Origin: Desulfobacteraceae bacterium
GTDB taxonomy: Bacteria; Desulfobacterota; Desulfobacteria; Desulfobacterales; UBA5616
Assembly (NCBI GenBank): GCA_030620375.1
Contig: JAUXEW010000042.1
Coordinates: 1 to 15,004 of the forward strand
Reading direction: 5' to 3'
DNA length: 15,004 nucleotides
Shown: positions 14,720 to 15,004 of the stretch, in pieces
Numbering within the stretch: position 1 is the stretch's first letter
Layout: every line of letters begins with the position of its first letter
Position numbers and translations under genes: made by a program
Notes under the pieces: model-generated
Seen by the model: only the letters and a program-made list of their open reading frames with translations
Databases searched by the model: none
What the model was told of the DNA's origin: nothing

Positions 14720-15004
14720 GGCTCCCACTCACAAAAACGCCTCAGCAAATTTAATCCTGGTTCTCCGCTTTTTTCCGGATGAAACTGCGTGGCTATTAGA
14801 TTTTTCACACCAATAACCGACGGAAATGAAATCCCGTAACGGGTTACCCCTAACACATGGTCGGTATCAACGGGGGCCGGATAAAATCCGTGGACAAAAT
14901 AGAATTCATCATCTCCGGTGATATCGGAAAGCACCGGATGCGCACTGATGTCTCGGATACTGTTCCATCCCATATGCGGAATTTTTATCCGGCTTCCGTC
15001 ATCA
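14713..15004 (-). CDS. hisH: imidazole glycerol phosphate synthase, glutaminase subunit HisH (C-terminal part)
   Basis: Glutamine amidotransferase that supplies ammonia to HisF. The gene is cut by the window edge: about the last 96 residues are present. The visible part reads KIPHMGWNSI, then FYFVHGFYP, then TQFHPEKSGEPG, carrying the His and Glu of the catalytic triad. The nucleophilic Cys, in the GxCxG loop, lies beyond the edge. The ATG at 14973 is internal (Met of HMGWN), not the start. It sits directly upstream of hisF with a 7-nt overlap. Confidence 0.93.
   Translation of the reverse strand, partial: DDGSRIKIPHMGWNSIRDISAHPVLSDITGDDEFYFVHGFYPAPVDTDHVLGVTRYGISFPSVIGVKNLIATQFHPEKSGEPGLNLLRRFCEWEPC

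Noticed and set aside
1..15004. CRISPR array, tRNA or rRNA, prophage or complete IS
   Set aside because: No regularly spaced short identical repeats, cloverleaf, rRNA-like stretch, integrase or transposase sequence was seen on either strand. The four evenly spaced hairpins near 11250-11480 are diverged intergenic repeats, not CRISPR.

Overview
The window reads like chromosome of a sulfate-reducing-type deltaproteobacterium (Desulfobacterota, probably Desulfobacterales). This rests on recognising protein families only: a solitary tungsten-type aldehyde oxidoreductase, a HisF with the sequence style of that group, a PAC2 protein beside a J-domain protein, and a long-form class II aldolase. No rRNA or tRNA is present, so the taxonomy is an inference.

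Left part (1-5889, + strand): a 161-nt near-perfect palindrome (31-191) lies just upstream of a strong sigma70-like promoter (213-242). The promoter reads through a leader with a GC hairpin (301-320) into a lone AOR-family gene. Next comes a tight pair, PAC2-family protein and DnaJ-like co-chaperone (6-nt gap), then a stand-alone 12-TM MFS transporter.

Middle (5892-8241, + strand): a probable three-gene operon encodes a degenerate nucleotidyltransferase-fold protein, a membrane-anchored TPM-domain protein overlapping it by 17 nt, and a LemA-family protein. A perfect 10-bp stem-loop terminator (8208-8231) closes it. Facing it on the - strand is a small glycine-zipper lipoprotein, then a large LpoA-like lipoprotein (TPRs plus a periplasmic-binding-type domain). 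Between these two lies a decayed four-helix-bundle (S23/IVS-type) gene bracketed by GGATTC-type inverted repeats.

Right part: a 513-bp gene-free stretch (11207-11719) holds two diverged copies of a ~95-bp repeat, each with two hairpin remnants. It then holds a TTGACA-18-TATAAA promoter with a perfect 12-bp palindrome inside its spacer. That promoter would drive DUF2007 protein, long class II fructose-bisphosphate aldolase and zinc-ribbon NUDIX hydrolase. Converging from the right edge are hisF and the C-terminal part of hisH, the two subunits of imidazole glycerol phosphate synthase.

Most genes are housekeeping or conserved-hypothetical types. The less ordinary material is mainly in the intergenic DNA: the palindrome, the hairpin repeat family, the S23 remnant with its bracketing repeats, and the palindromic operator candidate. 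The NTase-TPM-LemA gene set also stands out.
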